Counted from the stretch's first letter, positions 24,471 to 39,682 are shown. The stretch is 64,000 nt of DNA from Chryseobacterium sp. 18061 (GCA_902706205.1 CACSKA010000006.1:248001-312000); one strand, 5' to 3'. Translations and numbers: made by a program. Notes: a model not told the origin generated them from the sequence alone.

Positions 24471-24548
24471 CCGCCACTAGCTCAGCTGGAAGAGCAAATG
24501 ACATTTTATGTTGTAGTGTACGAGGTTCGAGGCCTCGGTGGCGGTCCA
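24471..24548 (+). tRNA. tRNA-like gene with encoded CCA and aberrant anticodon arm
   Basis: A cloverleaf can be drawn. The acceptor stem CCGCCAC/GTGGCGG is perfect, the D arm is GCTC-AGCTGGAA-GAGC with the conserved A14, GG and A21, and the T arm CGAGG-TTCGAGG-CCTCG is perfect. It is followed by T73 and a genomic CCA (24546-24548). The anticodon arm is odd: two bases instead of one follow the D stem, the stem ATGAC/GTTGT contains two G-U pairs, and the loop ATTTTAT would give anticodon UUU (Lys). It could be a divergent tRNA, a pseudo-tRNA with retained expression or another tRNA-mimicking RNA. Confidence 0.6.
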
Positions 24549-24643
24549 ATTTCCTTTTACTCTGGCTTCTGCCTGGGTTTTCAGTATCCTGCTCCTGACA
24601 ATCAATTCAAAAACACTATTCATACCCCCTTAAGGAGAGAGCG

Positions 24644-24868
24644 ATGTTAGAAGGCTATTTTGATCTCGATGGCACCACCGGCCCGGATGCATCAGAAAAC
24701 AGAAAACGTCTGCTGGCCGTTCAGGCAGCGTTAGAAATTTCGAAAGCGTCGGTTTCTGCTTCCACCGCAAATTCTGGCATTCGTAGCCAGATGGACCTGC
24801 GCAACGTGGCGCAGGAAGTGGCTTCCTTAGCGGACGCCATCCAGGATGCGCTGGAAGGGGCTGAGTAA
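24644..24868 (+). CDS. Small conserved-looking protein, unknown (74 aa)
   Basis: The start ATG follows TAAGGAGAGAGCG, an excellent ribosome site. The acidic peptide (MLEGYFDLDGTTGPDASENR at the start) is predicted to form two helices, with heptad-like alanine and leucine spacing in the second half (EVASLADAIQDALEGAE). There is no signal peptide or cysteine. A good terminator follows, so it is a one-gene transcript. It may be read from the upstream tRNA-like promoter. Not recognised. Confidence 0.65.
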   Translation: MLEGYFDLDGTTGPDASENRKRLLAVQAALEISKASVSASTANSGIRSQMDLRNVAQEVASLADAIQDALEGAE

Positions 24869-24885
24869 GACCTCTTAATTGTGCT

Positions 24886-24919
24886 AAGCCGCCTGTGTGA
24901 CGTGGGCGGCTTTTCTTTT
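24886..24919 (+). terminator. Intrinsic terminator
   Basis: Arms AAGCCGCC and GGCGGCTT around an 11-nt loop are followed by TTCTTTT, 17 bp after the small gene. Confidence 0.85.
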
Positions 24920-24991
24920 GTCCATTCCACCAATAAACGCCAGGCAAAAAGGCGAAAACTGTCCATAATTCAGGATATCTAATGTCAGCTT

Positions 24992-25621
24992 TTGGGTTCT
25001 TCACGGCTGGCGTCCCTGTCATGGAGCGGTAAGACAATCGACACGCAATTTCTTTTTTCTGAACGACTGATCATGCGCCCGGTGCGCCCTGATGACGCCG
25101 ATTGCCTCTTTCGCATTTATGGCGATCCCGCCACCAACACCTTCAATCCTGCCGGACCTTATCCCGACGTGACGTTTGCCAGAACGCGGCTCGCGCAGTG
25201 GCTCGACGGCTGGCAGAAACATGATATTGGTGAAATGGCTATCTATGACCGGCTACAACCTCAGGCGCTGATAGGTTTCGGCGGGATCAGCGTGCGTCCT
25301 CTGGGCAATGACCTGACTTACAATCTGGGCTACCGTTTTGCGACGGAGGCCTGGGGCAAAGGGTTGGCAACCGAGTTTTGCATCCGCATTCTTGACTATG
25401 CGTTCGACGAACGTGCGCTGGAAAAAGTCACCGCGGTGGTACGCGCCAACCATCTGGCCTCGCAACGGGTGCTGGTGAAAGCCGGACTGGCGCTGCGTGG
25501 GCAGGTGAATGATGTCGCTAAAGCGGATCCGAGTCTGTTCTACGCGCTGAAAGCGGAAGAGTGGCAGCGTAACCGCCAGGAGATGCTACGCCCGCACAAT
25601 TCCAGACTAATCGGGTTTTGA
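24992..25621 (+). CDS. GNAT N-acetyltransferase (RimJ/RimL-like)
   Basis: The body FSERLIMRPVRPDDADCLFR, the acetyl-CoA loop YRFATEAWGKGLATE and NHLASQRVLVKAGL are standard for the RimJ/RimL branch of GNAT enzymes, which acetylate protein N-termini or small amines. The start is uncertain. The only upstream codon is TTG at 24992 with no clear ribosome site, and the first in-frame ATG (25073) would cut off part of strand 1. The bases near 25031 read AAGACAATCGACACG where an ATG would be natural, so loss of the start by one base change is possible. The substrate is unknown. Confidence 0.7.
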   Translation: MGSSRLASLSWSGKTIDTQFLFSERLIMRPVRPDDADCLFRIYGDPATNTFNPAGPYPDVTFARTRLAQWLDGWQKHDIGEMAIYDRLQPQALIGFGGISVRPLGNDLTYNLGYRFATEAWGKGLATEFCIRILDYAFDERALEKVTAVVRANHLASQRVLVKAGLALRGQVNDVAKADPSLFYALKAEEWQRNRQEMLRPHNSRLIGF

Positions 25622-25686
25622 CAGTCTTCAGGCAGGTATGCGAGGATCGTTAGCTTTCTCATCCTGGTTATAAATCTTACGTTGTT

Positions 25687-25935
25687 ATGAAGAAATTGTT
25701 TATTTGCGCCTTTGTCGCGCTGGCTTTTTTGAGTGGTTGTACAAATTCACCGGCGCACCGCATCGCGGAGTGCGAAAAGAAGGGGGGTTCTGAAGCGGCC
25801 TGTACCGCGGCGGAGTGGGATTATGAGAAGGTTAATCCGTTACCTCAGTACGACGCGAGCAACTACGATAACGCGGCGGCGTTGCAGGCGGCATTCAACA
25901 TGAATGCGGCGAAGGTGAAATCTCCTGCGGAGTGA
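25687..25935 (+). CDS. Small lipoprotein (82 aa)
   Basis: The signal peptide MKKLFICAFVALAFLSGC ends in a lipobox (LSGC, cysteine about residue 18). The mature peptide has two further cysteines (AECEKKGGSEAACTAAEWDY) that could form a disulfide, and an alanine/asparagine-rich end. No family was recognised. It is probably in the outer membrane because T-N follows the cysteine. Confidence 0.7.
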   Translation: MKKLFICAFVALAFLSGCTNSPAHRIAECEKKGGSEAACTAAEWDYEKVNPLPQYDASNYDNAAALQAAFNMNAAKVKSPAE

Positions 25936-26030
25936 GTTTTAACTAAAAAACTGTCTGATGGTAATGATTTCCCCGAATATCGTTGCTAACAAAACGAAAC
26001 AAAGTTAGAGGAAGGTCACAGACTATTTAA

Positions 26031-26062
26031 ATAATCATTGCGGTCTACAACGCAATGATTAT
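26031..26062. promoter_or_regulatory. Perfect 12-bp inverted repeat upstream of the bgl-type operon
   Basis: ATAATCATTGCG (26031-26042) and CGCAATGATTAT (26051-26062) are exact inverse copies with an 8-nt spacer, ending 22 bp before the RAT. The right arm, read with the following bases, holds ATGATAATCATT on the minus strand, which equals the Fur-box core. It may be an operator or a leader hairpin. Confidence 0.5.
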
Positions 26063-26083
26063 CATCGCTACACAAATATGATT

Positions 26084-26146
26084 GGATTGTTACTGCTGCG
26101 GCAGGCAAAACCTGACTTTCTCAAAAGAGGAATGTCAGGTTTTTTT
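26084..26146 (+). promoter_or_regulatory. RAT antiterminator overlapping terminator 1 of the bgl-type operon
   Basis: GGATTGTTACTGCTGCGGCA, then GGCAAAACC (to 26112), is almost the bgl RAT sequence bound by BglG. Its 3' part is shared with the left arm of a terminator, AACCTGAC pairing with GTCAGGTT followed by seven T (to 26146). BglG binding would stabilise the RAT hairpin and prevent termination ahead of the porin gene. This accounts for most of the 328-bp gap between 25935 and 26264. Confidence 0.88.
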
Positions 26147-26239
26147 GTTTTTTAATACCAGGTAATTACTCATTCAACTAAATGCAGTCAGCGGCGTGTA
26201 TGTTTTTTTACGCGATGGTTAACTATTGCCTTTTAATAA

Positions 26240-29922
<3,683 letters not shown>

Positions 29923-29927
29923 AAAAC

Positions 29928-33322
<3,395 letters not shown>

Positions 33323-33340
33323 CGAGCTGTTAAAATAATG

Positions 33341-33362
33341 CCGGTCACCCTACAGTGACCGG
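33341..33362. terminator. Hairpin after bglB, possibly shared with yncL
   Basis: The 8-bp arms CCGGTCAC and GTGACCGG enclose a 6-nt loop. No long U-run follows in either direction (GATTAAC on plus, CATTATTTT on minus), so termination is probably modest. Confidence 0.45.
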
Positions 33363-33406
33363 GATTAACTCTCAGACTTTGCTGTTACTCTGTCCTCTGT
33401 GCGTCT

Positions 33407-33499
33407 TTAAATCCAGCCAAAGCGAATCGACAACAGGCTAATAAGGGCAACGGCTGCAAAGAGATTAATCAGGAACACGGTTTTGCTCGACACTTCCAT
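33407..33499 (-). CDS. yncL: YncL, small stress-response membrane protein
   Basis: The 30-residue peptide MEVSSKTVFLINLFAAVALI, ending SIRFGWI, aligns along its length with E. coli YncL (MNVSSRTVVLINFFAAVG...). It is a single membrane helix with a short basic end. The ATG at 33497-33499 follows AGAGGAAGG. Its place between patD and ortT is conserved in E. coli. The molecular role is not known; the E. coli protein responds to stress. Confidence 0.9.
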   Translation of the reverse strand: MEVSSKTVFLINLFAAVALISLLSIRFGWI

Positions 33500-33680
33500 A
33501 ACGCCTTCCTCTTTTTATCGGCCTCTATTGATATAGTCGCCAGCCAGAAGGTTCGCAATCAGACAAAGTCAGTTTTTACATAACCAGAGCAGTCGGTCGA
33601 AGTGAAATGTAAAAATTTGATACATGTCAAAAAAAATGGCATATTGCGCGCGAATTTTTTTGATACGGATCGGTTTTTTC

Positions 33681-33854
33681 ATGACGCTTTACCAGCATAT
33701 GCTGATTTTCTACGCCGTAATGGCTTCCATCAGTGCCCTCATCACGTGGTTTCTCACCAAAGAGAGCAAGCGTATCCGCCTGATTGCCACTGTGTTGATT
33801 GGTGCCACCTGGCCTTTTAGTTTTCCGATCGCACTTTTGTTATCGATGTTTTGA
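33681..33854 (+). CDS. ortT: OrtT, GhoT-family orphan membrane toxin
   Basis: With ATG 33681 the product is 57 residues, exactly the E. coli length. It begins MTLYQHMLIFYAVMASISAL and has TWFLTKESKRIR between two hydrophobic helices. In E. coli OrtT is a GhoT-like inner-membrane toxin without a cognate antitoxin, which slows growth under nutrient stress. A longer frame from 33624 begins inside the AT-rich promoter and is not favoured. It is divergent from yncL. Confidence 0.9.
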   Translation: MTLYQHMLIFYAVMASISALITWFLTKESKRIRLIATVLIGATWPFSFPIALLLSMF

Positions 33855-33884
33855 TCCGGACTGGGCTCGCCATTTCTTTATGGG

Positions 33885-33904
33885 TACTGTATAAAAATAC
33901 AGTC
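33885..33904. promoter_or_regulatory. Orphan LexA box
   Basis: TACTGTATAAAAATACAGTC matches the full 20-bp SOS operator very closely, better than the two prophage boxes. It lies 31 bp after ortT. Downstream there is AAGAGAGGGAGC but no intact gene, only a hydrolase fragment. Confidence 0.75.
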
Positions 33905-33937
33905 AATAAGAGAGGGAGCAACCTATTCGGTGAATGC

Positions 33938-34084
33938 TCATTACCGGATGACGATGCATCTGCGGTAGTAAACGCCGGGATCCCGCTGCATATTGTGCCA
34001 GAAGCAGGACACTCCATGTCCTGGGAAAATCCATCTGCGCTGGCGGCAGTATTAGGGCGAATTTTTGTTCAGAAGGGTAGCTGA
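33938..34084 (+). pseudogene. Alpha/beta-hydrolase, C-terminal fragment
   Basis: The frame reads SLPDDDASAVVNAGIPLHIV and PEAGHSMSWENPSALAAVLG before TGA. The acidic loop, then IPLHIVPEAGHSM, is the usual end of alpha/beta hydrolases with the catalytic histidine, but the fold core and nucleophile are absent. It overlaps the convergent aldehyde dehydrogenase by 16 bp. Confidence 0.7.
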
Positions 34085-35502
34085 CGCGGCGTGGTTTGCA
34101 GCGTTATCCAGCGCAGTTCGGTGAATTCATGAATGCCCGCGCGGCCACCGAAACGGCCATAGCCAGAAGATTTGCAGCCACCAAACGGCATTTGCGCCTC
34201 GTCGTGAACAGTGGGGCCATTAATGTGACAGATACCGGATTGCAGATTCTGTGCCACGTTCCACGCTCTGGCGGTATCGCGACTGTAGACCGCAGAAGAA
34301 AGGCCATATTCGCTCTCATTGGCGATAGCCAACAATTCAGCGTCGCCGCTGGCGCGGATAATAGCTTTAACCGGCCCAAAAGACTCTTCGGCCCACAGGC
34401 GCATTTCACGGGTGACGCCGTCGATCAGCGTGGCGGGCATGTACGTGCTGTCGGCTTTTCCTCCGGTCAGCACGCGTGCGCCTTTACCGACGGCGTCATC
34501 AATCAGCGCGTTGCAGCGCTCAACGGTGTGTTTATTCACCACCGGTCCCAGTAGCCCGGCAGGTAATGCTTTCACGCGGCTCACCAGGCTGTCGATAAAC
34601 ACCCCGGCAATGGCGTTATCGACGATGATGCGCTCGGTCGACATGCAAATCTGCCCGGCGTTGGCAAACGCGCCGAAGGTAGCACCGGCTGCGGCCTGCG
34701 TAATATCGGCATCATCCAGTACCAGCAGCGGGGCTTTGCCGCCGAGTTCCAGTACCACAGGCTTAAGATAGCGGCCGCAGGTTTGCGCGATAATTCGCCC
34801 CACGCCCGTTGAACCAGTGAAATTGACCCGACGCACGGCCGGGTGTGCAATTAGTGCTTCTACCCGTTCTGGGGCATCAGCCGGATCGCAGGAAAGATAA
34901 TTGACCACGCCTGCCGGGAATCCAGCGGCATCCAGCGCTTCAATAATCAAACGTTGGGTCGCAGGGGAAAGCTCAGAGCCTTTGAGAATAACAGTATTAC
35001 CACAGGCCAGCGGGGTGGCGATGGCGCGCACGGCGAGGATCACCGGTGCATTCCACGGCGCCATACCGAGCACCACGCCAGCACCCTGGCGCACGCCCAT
35101 AGCGAGGTTGCCCGGAACGTTTGAGGGAATAATCTGGCCGTCGATTTGAGTGGTCAGCGCGGCGGCTTCTCGCAGCACCTCTGCGCCCAGATGGACGTTA
35201 AAGCCCGCCCAGTGCGGTGTCGCACCGGTTTCAGCTGCCATCACGGTCACGAACTGTTCACTGCGTTTTTCCAGTTCATCGGCGGCGTTCAGCAGCAGGT
35301 TTCGCCGAACCGCTGGCGTGGTGTCGCGCCATGAAAGAAACGCCTTGGCGGCTGCGTCAGCTGCCCGGACGGCATCATTGACGCTGGCAGCTGCCGCCCG
35401 ACTGGCTACGGCATCGTTAACGGGATTACGCCGCTCAAAGGTGCGCTGGTCTTCAGCCATCACAGACTTACCGGCAATAAACAGGGGACAGATGACAGTC
35501 AT
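34069..35502 (-). CDS. NAD(P)-dependent aldehyde dehydrogenase (salicylaldehyde/vanillin-type)
   Basis: The 477-residue enzyme has GMAPWNAPVILA, NFTGSTGVGRII, the catalytic glutamate in LELGGKAPLLV and the cysteine in NAGQICMSTER. The subtype, with GICHINGPTVHDEAQMPFGG near the end, resembles aromatic aldehyde dehydrogenases such as those for salicylaldehyde or vanillin. Aromatic aldehydes could arise from aglycones of the neighbouring bgl-type operon (inference). It is a single gene, and a TTACCTC-type ribosome site (GAGGTAAGT on the minus strand) precedes the start. Confidence 0.88.
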   Translation of the reverse strand: MTVICPLFIAGKSVMAEDQRTFERRNPVNDAVASRAAAASVNDAVRAADAAAKAFLSWRDTTPAVRRNLLLNAADELEKRSEQFVTVMAAETGATPHWAGFNVHLGAEVLREAAALTTQIDGQIIPSNVPGNLAMGVRQGAGVVLGMAPWNAPVILAVRAIATPLACGNTVILKGSELSPATQRLIIEALDAAGFPAGVVNYLSCDPADAPERVEALIAHPAVRRVNFTGSTGVGRIIAQTCGRYLKPVVLELGGKAPLLVLDDADITQAAAGATFGAFANAGQICMSTERIIVDNAIAGVFIDSLVSRVKALPAGLLGPVVNKHTVERCNALIDDAVGKGARVLTGGKADSTYMPATLIDGVTREMRLWAEESFGPVKAIIRASGDAELLAIANESEYGLSSAVYSRDTARAWNVAQNLQSGICHINGPTVHDEAQMPFGGCKSSGYGRFGGRAGIHEFTELRWITLQTTPRQLPF

Positions 35503-35671
35503 ACTTACCTCGTTGTTCTGGTTGACGAAATGAGTGTAGAGAGTGGTGGGGAGAAGACCAGACGCAGGGCGTTAATCGCACGCTTTATTTTGAAAGGCAG
35601 TTAAGCATTAAAAGCCCATAATGAACCCATTAATCCCTGTAGATTGCACGGTTTTCTTTTAAGGAGGGGTT

Positions 35672-36001
35672 GTGGGATTTAGAACAATACTGGTGTTAGG
35701 CGTGGTGATGACAGGAATTCCGGTGTCGGGTATAGCAGGCGTTTTTGCCGAATCAAACGGGTCAGTGCTCTCCTGTACTTCAAATGATGGGACGACATAT
35801 CAGGTCGACGTCACGCTTTTCCCGAAGACCCTAAGGGTCAATAACAGCTATTTAGAGCTGCAGTCTACCCGTGATGCCAATGACAACTTTAAAGTCGGTG
35901 TTTATAAACAGGCTGCCGGGGAATCTCACGCGCTGTTTGCGGTAAAAGCTGGGTTCAGACCGGTGCTTTTCGAAAGTAACACCCCGTATATTTGTCGTTA
36001 A
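35672..36001 (+). CDS. Exported hypothetical protein (109 aa)
   Basis: The start GTG follows AAGGAGGGGTT, a very strong ribosome site. A signal peptide of about 25 residues (MGFRTILVLGVVMTGIPVSG...) is followed by a small domain with two cysteines (LSCTSNDGTTYQVDV and the penultimate TPYICR), probably disulfide-bonded in the periplasm. No family was recognised. Confidence 0.65.
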   Translation: MGFRTILVLGVVMTGIPVSGIAGVFAESNGSVLSCTSNDGTTYQVDVTLFPKTLRVNNSYLELQSTRDANDNFKVGVYKQAAGESHALFAVKAGFRPVLFESNTPYICR

Positions 36002-36105
36002 TACCCGCAGTAAAAGACTCTCGTTCACCCCGCAATGCCAGATAAACCAACAGCCATATTTTACTGATTCATCATTTTATCTGATTGAGGGGTGTGTCGG
36101 GCTGA

Positions 36106-36131
36106 CGGACCAGAGTGGAATGGTCCGTCCC
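36106..36131 (-). terminator. Hairpin after rbtK
   Basis: The perfect 9-bp arms GACGGACCA and TGGTCCGTC enclose an 8-nt loop 20 bp beyond the rbtK stop. No U-run follows, so it may protect the mRNA end rather than terminate. No permease gene lies beyond it. Confidence 0.45.
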
Positions 36132-36151
36132 CAGACCTGTGAATCACAATA

Positions 36152-37777
36152 TCAACTATCCCGAATCCTTTTGGCCGTCTGCTGCAACAGCATGTAGCTC
36201 TCGTAGCGAGACTTGTGCTTCTGGCGGAAATTCTCTTGTGGATCAAACTGGCGGTCAAGCTTCGTCATTTTCTGCATTGCTTCCCTGACGGTGGGTGCCA
36301 GGCCTCCTGCCACTGCGCCAAGAATGGCTGAACCCAATAATACCGGCTCGCTGCATTGCGTGGTTACCACAGGAAGATCGCATGCGTCTGCCAGCAGCTG
36401 ACGCACCAGCGGATGCTGGCCTGCACCGCCGCTAATCACTATCTTATCTGTCACCACCCCTTCATGACGCTGAGCATCCACGATCTGCCGCAGACCGTAG
36501 CCAATCCCGCAAAGCCCTGCGATGTAGAGTGCGACCAGATTGTCCAAATCATTTTCCATTCCCAGACCTGCAATGACTGCCCGGGAATGGGGATCGGCAA
36601 AAGGTGCGCGGTTGCCTAAAAACTCCGGCACCACGTGTATTCCGCGGGCTAGCTCTATTGTGCTGGAAGGCTCAGTGAATTTCGCCAGCGCGAGATCCGC
36701 GAGATAAACGGGTAACGGTACGTTAAGGGCTTCTGCTTGTTTGCGTGTCGCAGCGGCAGCCGGATGGAAAGCAACCAGTTGATCAATCGCCGCACCCGCT
36801 GCGCTCTGACCCCCCTCGCTCAGCCACATGCCCGGCACCATAGCTGAATAGTAAGGCCCCCACACACCGGGAATATAAACGGGATTTTCCGTAGAGGTCA
36901 TCGTGCAGGCGGACGTGCCAAACACCCAGGCAAGATTGTGCAGCGCACCTTTATCCACACCCACTGTACCGATACCGCCAGCATGGGCGTCAATCATCCC
37001 CACGGCGACAGGCGTACCGACAGGCAACCCCAGTTCATCTGCCGCGCTGGGGCTAAGTCCTTCGCCGCAAGGGGTCCCTGGCTCAACGATTTGCTGACCA
37101 ATACGCTCGAAATCTTCATCCGCCAGTTCGTTAAGGCCAATGGTACGGAAATAGTCGGCATCCCAACGCTTTTCGTGCGCCAGATAGGTCCATTTGCAGG
37201 TTACGGTACAGGTTGAGCGGGCGAGATCCCCCGTGGCGCGCCAGGTGAGGAAGTCAGCCAGATCAAAGAATTGCCAGGCATTGTCATACACTTCCCGGCA
37301 ATTCTCCTTCAGCCAGAGGAGTTTTGGCGTTTCCATCTCGGGGGATATTTTGCCGCCAATATATTTCAGCACGGGGTGTGCTGTGGCGTTAATGCGCTCA
37401 GCCTGCGCGGTGGCGCGGTGATCCATCCAGACGATAATATTGCGATCGGGATGGTTTGCGTCACTGACCGGTAGCGACTCGCCATTGTGCCCCAGCACCA
37501 CCAGTGAACAGGTGGCATCAAAGCCAATTCCTTTCACGCTGGTTGCCGGGACGTCTGCGGCACTCATCGCTTCGCGAATACTCTCACACACCGCTTGCCA
37601 GATTTCGCGGCTGGATTGCTCGACTTTGTTCCCTGTACTGCGATGCAGCGTAATTGGACGTGACGCGTGGGCCAGCAGATGACCATCATGGTCGAATATC
37701 CCGGCGCGTACGCTGCCTGAACCAACATCTACACCGATTAGGGTACTTTGTGTTTCACTTTTCATATTGTTATCCAT
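36152..37777 (-). CDS. rbtK: RbtK, D-ribulokinase (FGGY family)
   Basis: The FGGY kinase of 541 residues (537 if ATG 37765 is used) opens TLIGVDVGSGSVRAGIFDHD, has the sugar-binding WMDHRATAQAERIN and PKLLWLKEN, and the ATP-binding VISGGAGQHPLVRQ. It resembles Klebsiella RbtK, which phosphorylates D-ribulose made from ribitol by RbtD. The gene starts 10 bp after the rbtD stop, with AGGGATA close before the first ATG. In Klebsiella rbtT follows rbtK; here nothing does. Confidence 0.9.
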   Translation of the reverse strand: MDNNMKSETQSTLIGVDVGSGSVRAGIFDHDGHLLAHASRPITLHRSTGNKVEQSSREIWQAVCESIREAMSAADVPATSVKGIGFDATCSLVVLGHNGESLPVSDANHPDRNIIVWMDHRATAQAERINATAHPVLKYIGGKISPEMETPKLLWLKENCREVYDNAWQFFDLADFLTWRATGDLARSTCTVTCKWTYLAHEKRWDADYFRTIGLNELADEDFERIGQQIVEPGTPCGEGLSPSAADELGLPVGTPVAVGMIDAHAGGIGTVGVDKGALHNLAWVFGTSACTMTSTENPVYIPGVWGPYYSAMVPGMWLSEGGQSAAGAAIDQLVAFHPAAAATRKQAEALNVPLPVYLADLALAKFTEPSSTIELARGIHVVPEFLGNRAPFADPHSRAVIAGLGMENDLDNLVALYIAGLCGIGYGLRQIVDAQRHEGVVTDKIVISGGAGQHPLVRQLLADACDLPVVTTQCSEPVLLGSAILGAVAGGLAPTVREAMQKMTKLDRQFDPQENFRQKHKSRYESYMLLQQTAKRIRDS

Positions 37778-37787
37778 TATCCCTGGA

Positions 37788-38537
37788 TCACAGATCGACG
37801 CTGTTTGGCAGAATGACCAGATCGCGAACGGTCACGTTTTTACTGCGCGTCACCATAAACAATACGGACTCGGCGACTTCAATCGGCTGCATCAGGCTGC
37901 CGTTGGCCAGAGCCTCTTCCATTTTCTCTTTCGGCCAGTCGTCGAGCAGGGCGGTAACCACCGGGCCTGGCAGTACAGCACCCACACGTACGCCATACTG
38001 TGCAACCTGGCGACGGGTCGAGTGAACGAATGCCTGTACGGCAAACTTGGATGCGGTATAGATAGGTTCCCAGATGACCGGCACCACGCCCGCGATGGAA
38101 CTGGTGAAAATAATATCCCCGGATTTCTGGGCGATCAGGTGAGGCAGTACTGCCCGCACGCTGCGAAACGCGGCGTTGATGTTAAGGTGAAGCACGCGGT
38201 CCCAGACATCCGGATCGCCTTCCGCCACCGGGCCGCCAATATAGGCGCCAGCGTTAGCATGGAAGATATCCAGACGCCCGGCTTTTTCCAGGATCCCCGC
38301 GAGGATACTGTCAACCTGCTTCGGCTGCATCAGGTCCACTACCAGGGCAAAGGCGTTGTCACCCATTTCTGCGGTCAGTTTCTCAAGCTTTTCGCCGTCG
38401 CGGTCGATCAGTACAACCTTCGCGCCTGCCGCCAGCAGCGTTCTGGCACATTCCAGCCCGATGCCGGAGGCAGCGCCGGTAATGGCAGCCACTTTGCCGT
38501 TCAGTGCGCAATTCTTAGAGGGTAATGTGTTTTTCAT
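37788..38537 (-). CDS. rbtD: RbtD, ribitol 2-dehydrogenase (SDR)
   Basis: The 249-residue short-chain dehydrogenase has the NAD-binding [18 protein letters not shown], the NAG motif in [11 protein letters not shown], and the catalytic serine with YTASK ([12 protein letters not shown]). It matches Klebsiella RbtD in length and nearly throughout, including its ending ILPNSVDL. It oxidises ribitol to D-ribulose. The ATG at 38535-38537 has AAGGA upstream; the longer frame to 38612 would cover the operator. It is the first gene of the rbtDK operon, divergent from rbtR. Confidence 0.93.
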   Translation of the reverse strand: MKNTLPSKNCALNGKVAAITGAASGIGLECARTLLAAGAKVVLIDRDGEKLEKLTAEMGDNAFALVVDLMQPKQVDSILAGILEKAGRLDIFHANAGAYIGGPVAEGDPDVWDRVLHLNINAAFRSVRAVLPHLIAQKSGDIIFTSSIAGVVPVIWEPIYTASKFAVQAFVHSTRRQVAQYGVRVGAVLPGPVVTALLDDWPKEKMEEALANGSLMQPIEVAESVLFMVTRSKNVTVRDLVILPNSVDL

Positions 38538-38562
38538 TTTATAATCCTTATCAGCCAGGCAG

Positions 38563-38603
38563 ATTATTGGGATGTAATACAAATTGCTCAATCGATAGAG
38601 CAG
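38563..38603 (-). promoter_or_regulatory. rbtD promoter with RbtR-type operator
   Basis: The operator is TTGCTCAATCGATAGAGCAG (38584-38603), a palindrome with only one mismatched pair over its central 18 bp. On the minus strand a -35 TTGAGC (38586-38591) lies inside it, with 17 bp to the -10 AATAAT (38563-38568). A LacI-type repressor bound here would block the polymerase. The same operator recurs at 49119-49138. Confidence 0.75.
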
Positions 38604-38659
38604 ATTTAGCACCAGATCAAATGTGCGGCAAGCCCGATAAAAAACGGAGAGAGAAATTT

Positions 38660-39682
38660 GTGATACGCACCAGGAAAACGAAGAAAATAACGATTTACGA
38701 CCTGGCAGAACTGACCGGGGTTTCGGCGAGTGCGGTGAGCGCTATTCTGAACGGTAACTGGAAAAAGCGCCGCATCAGCGCGAAGCTGGCCGAGAAGGTC
38801 ACCCAAGTGGCTCAGGAGCAGGGCTACGCGGTTAATCGCCAGGCTAGCCTGCTGCGCAAAGACAAATCCCGGGTCATTGGCATGATTGTGCCGAAATACG
38901 ATAATCGCTACTTCGGCTCCATCGTCGAAAAATTTGAAGAGATGGCGCGTGAACGTGGCCTGTTCCCGATTATCACCTGTACCCGCCGCGACCCGGAGCT
39001 GGAGCTGGAAGCGGTGCGCACCATGCTCTCATGGCAGGTTGAATGGGTGATTGCGACCGGGGCGACGCGGCCTGATGAAATCTCTGAGCTGTGTGCGCAG
39101 GCGGGCGTTCACACCCTGAATCTTGACCTGCCGGGCACGCTCGCGCCTTCGGTTATCTCCGATAACTACGCCGGAGCAAAGGCGCTGACCGAACGTATTC
39201 TGCTCAACGCCGAGAAGCGCTTCGGCAAGAAGGTCGCGCTGACATTTATCGGCGGCAGGCGCAACGACCACAACACCCGCGAACGTCTGCGCGGCTTCCG
39301 GGATGCGCATCAGGCGGCGGGCCTTGTCGTGTCAGCGAAAAACACCTTTGTTGACGGCTACTCGCCAAAGCATGTTCAGGCGAGTCTGGTGGATTTTATG
39401 CCGCCGGAAGATGGCGTGTACGGCCTGTTTGTCAATTCGACCATTTCGCTGGAAGGGGTGGTGCAGTGGTTGTCCGCCCGTGGGCAAACCGGCACGCAGC
39501 AGCCGCCAATGGGTTGCTTTGACTGGGATCCGTTCGTGCCGCTGTTGGGCCACGATATCGATATGGTGCGTCAGGACGTCCCGGCGATGCTGGAAGCCGC
39601 GTTTTCAATTATCGATTCCGGTGACGCCAAAATTCAGTGCATCGAAATTCCGCCCATGCTCACCATCGGCAGCCCGCTTTAG
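38660..39682 (+). CDS. rbtR: RbtR, LacI-family ribitol operon repressor
   Basis: The protein is about 340 residues. The N-terminal HTH and hinge are [20 protein letters not shown] and [20 protein letters not shown], unusual for LacI in the [10 protein letters not shown] loop and shared with Klebsiella RbtR. A periplasmic-binding-protein-like sensor follows (about 70-335: [37 protein letters not shown]). The chosen GTG has GGAGAG upstream; ATG 38621 is an alternative adding 13 residues. It is divergent from rbtDK and convergent with dalR, with a 4-bp overlap. It probably binds the 20-bp operator. Confidence 0.88.
   Translation: MIRTRKTKKITIYDLAELTGVSASAVSAILNGNWKKRRISAKLAEKVTQVAQEQGYAVNRQASLLRKDKSRVIGMIVPKYDNRYFGSIVEKFEEMARERGLFPIITCTRRDPELELEAVRTMLSWQVEWVIATGATRPDEISELCAQAGVHTLNLDLPGTLAPSVISDNYAGAKALTERILLNAEKRFGKKVALTFIGGRRNDHNTRERLRGFRDAHQAAGLVVSAKNTFVDGYSPKHVQASLVDFMPPEDGVYGLFVNSTISLEGVVQWLSARGQTGTQQPPMGCFDWDPFVPLLGHDIDMVRQDVPAMLEAAFSIIDSGDAKIQCIEIPPMLTIGSPL

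Noticed and set aside
33624..33680. Upstream start adding 19 residues to OrtT
   Set aside because: The extension is not present in E. coli OrtT and lies in the AT-rich promoter region; the 57-residue form matches exactly in length.
34096..35533. Several plus-strand frames opposite the aldehyde dehydrogenase
   Set aside because: They are serine/proline/arginine-rich shadow translations of a well-conserved minus-strand enzyme.
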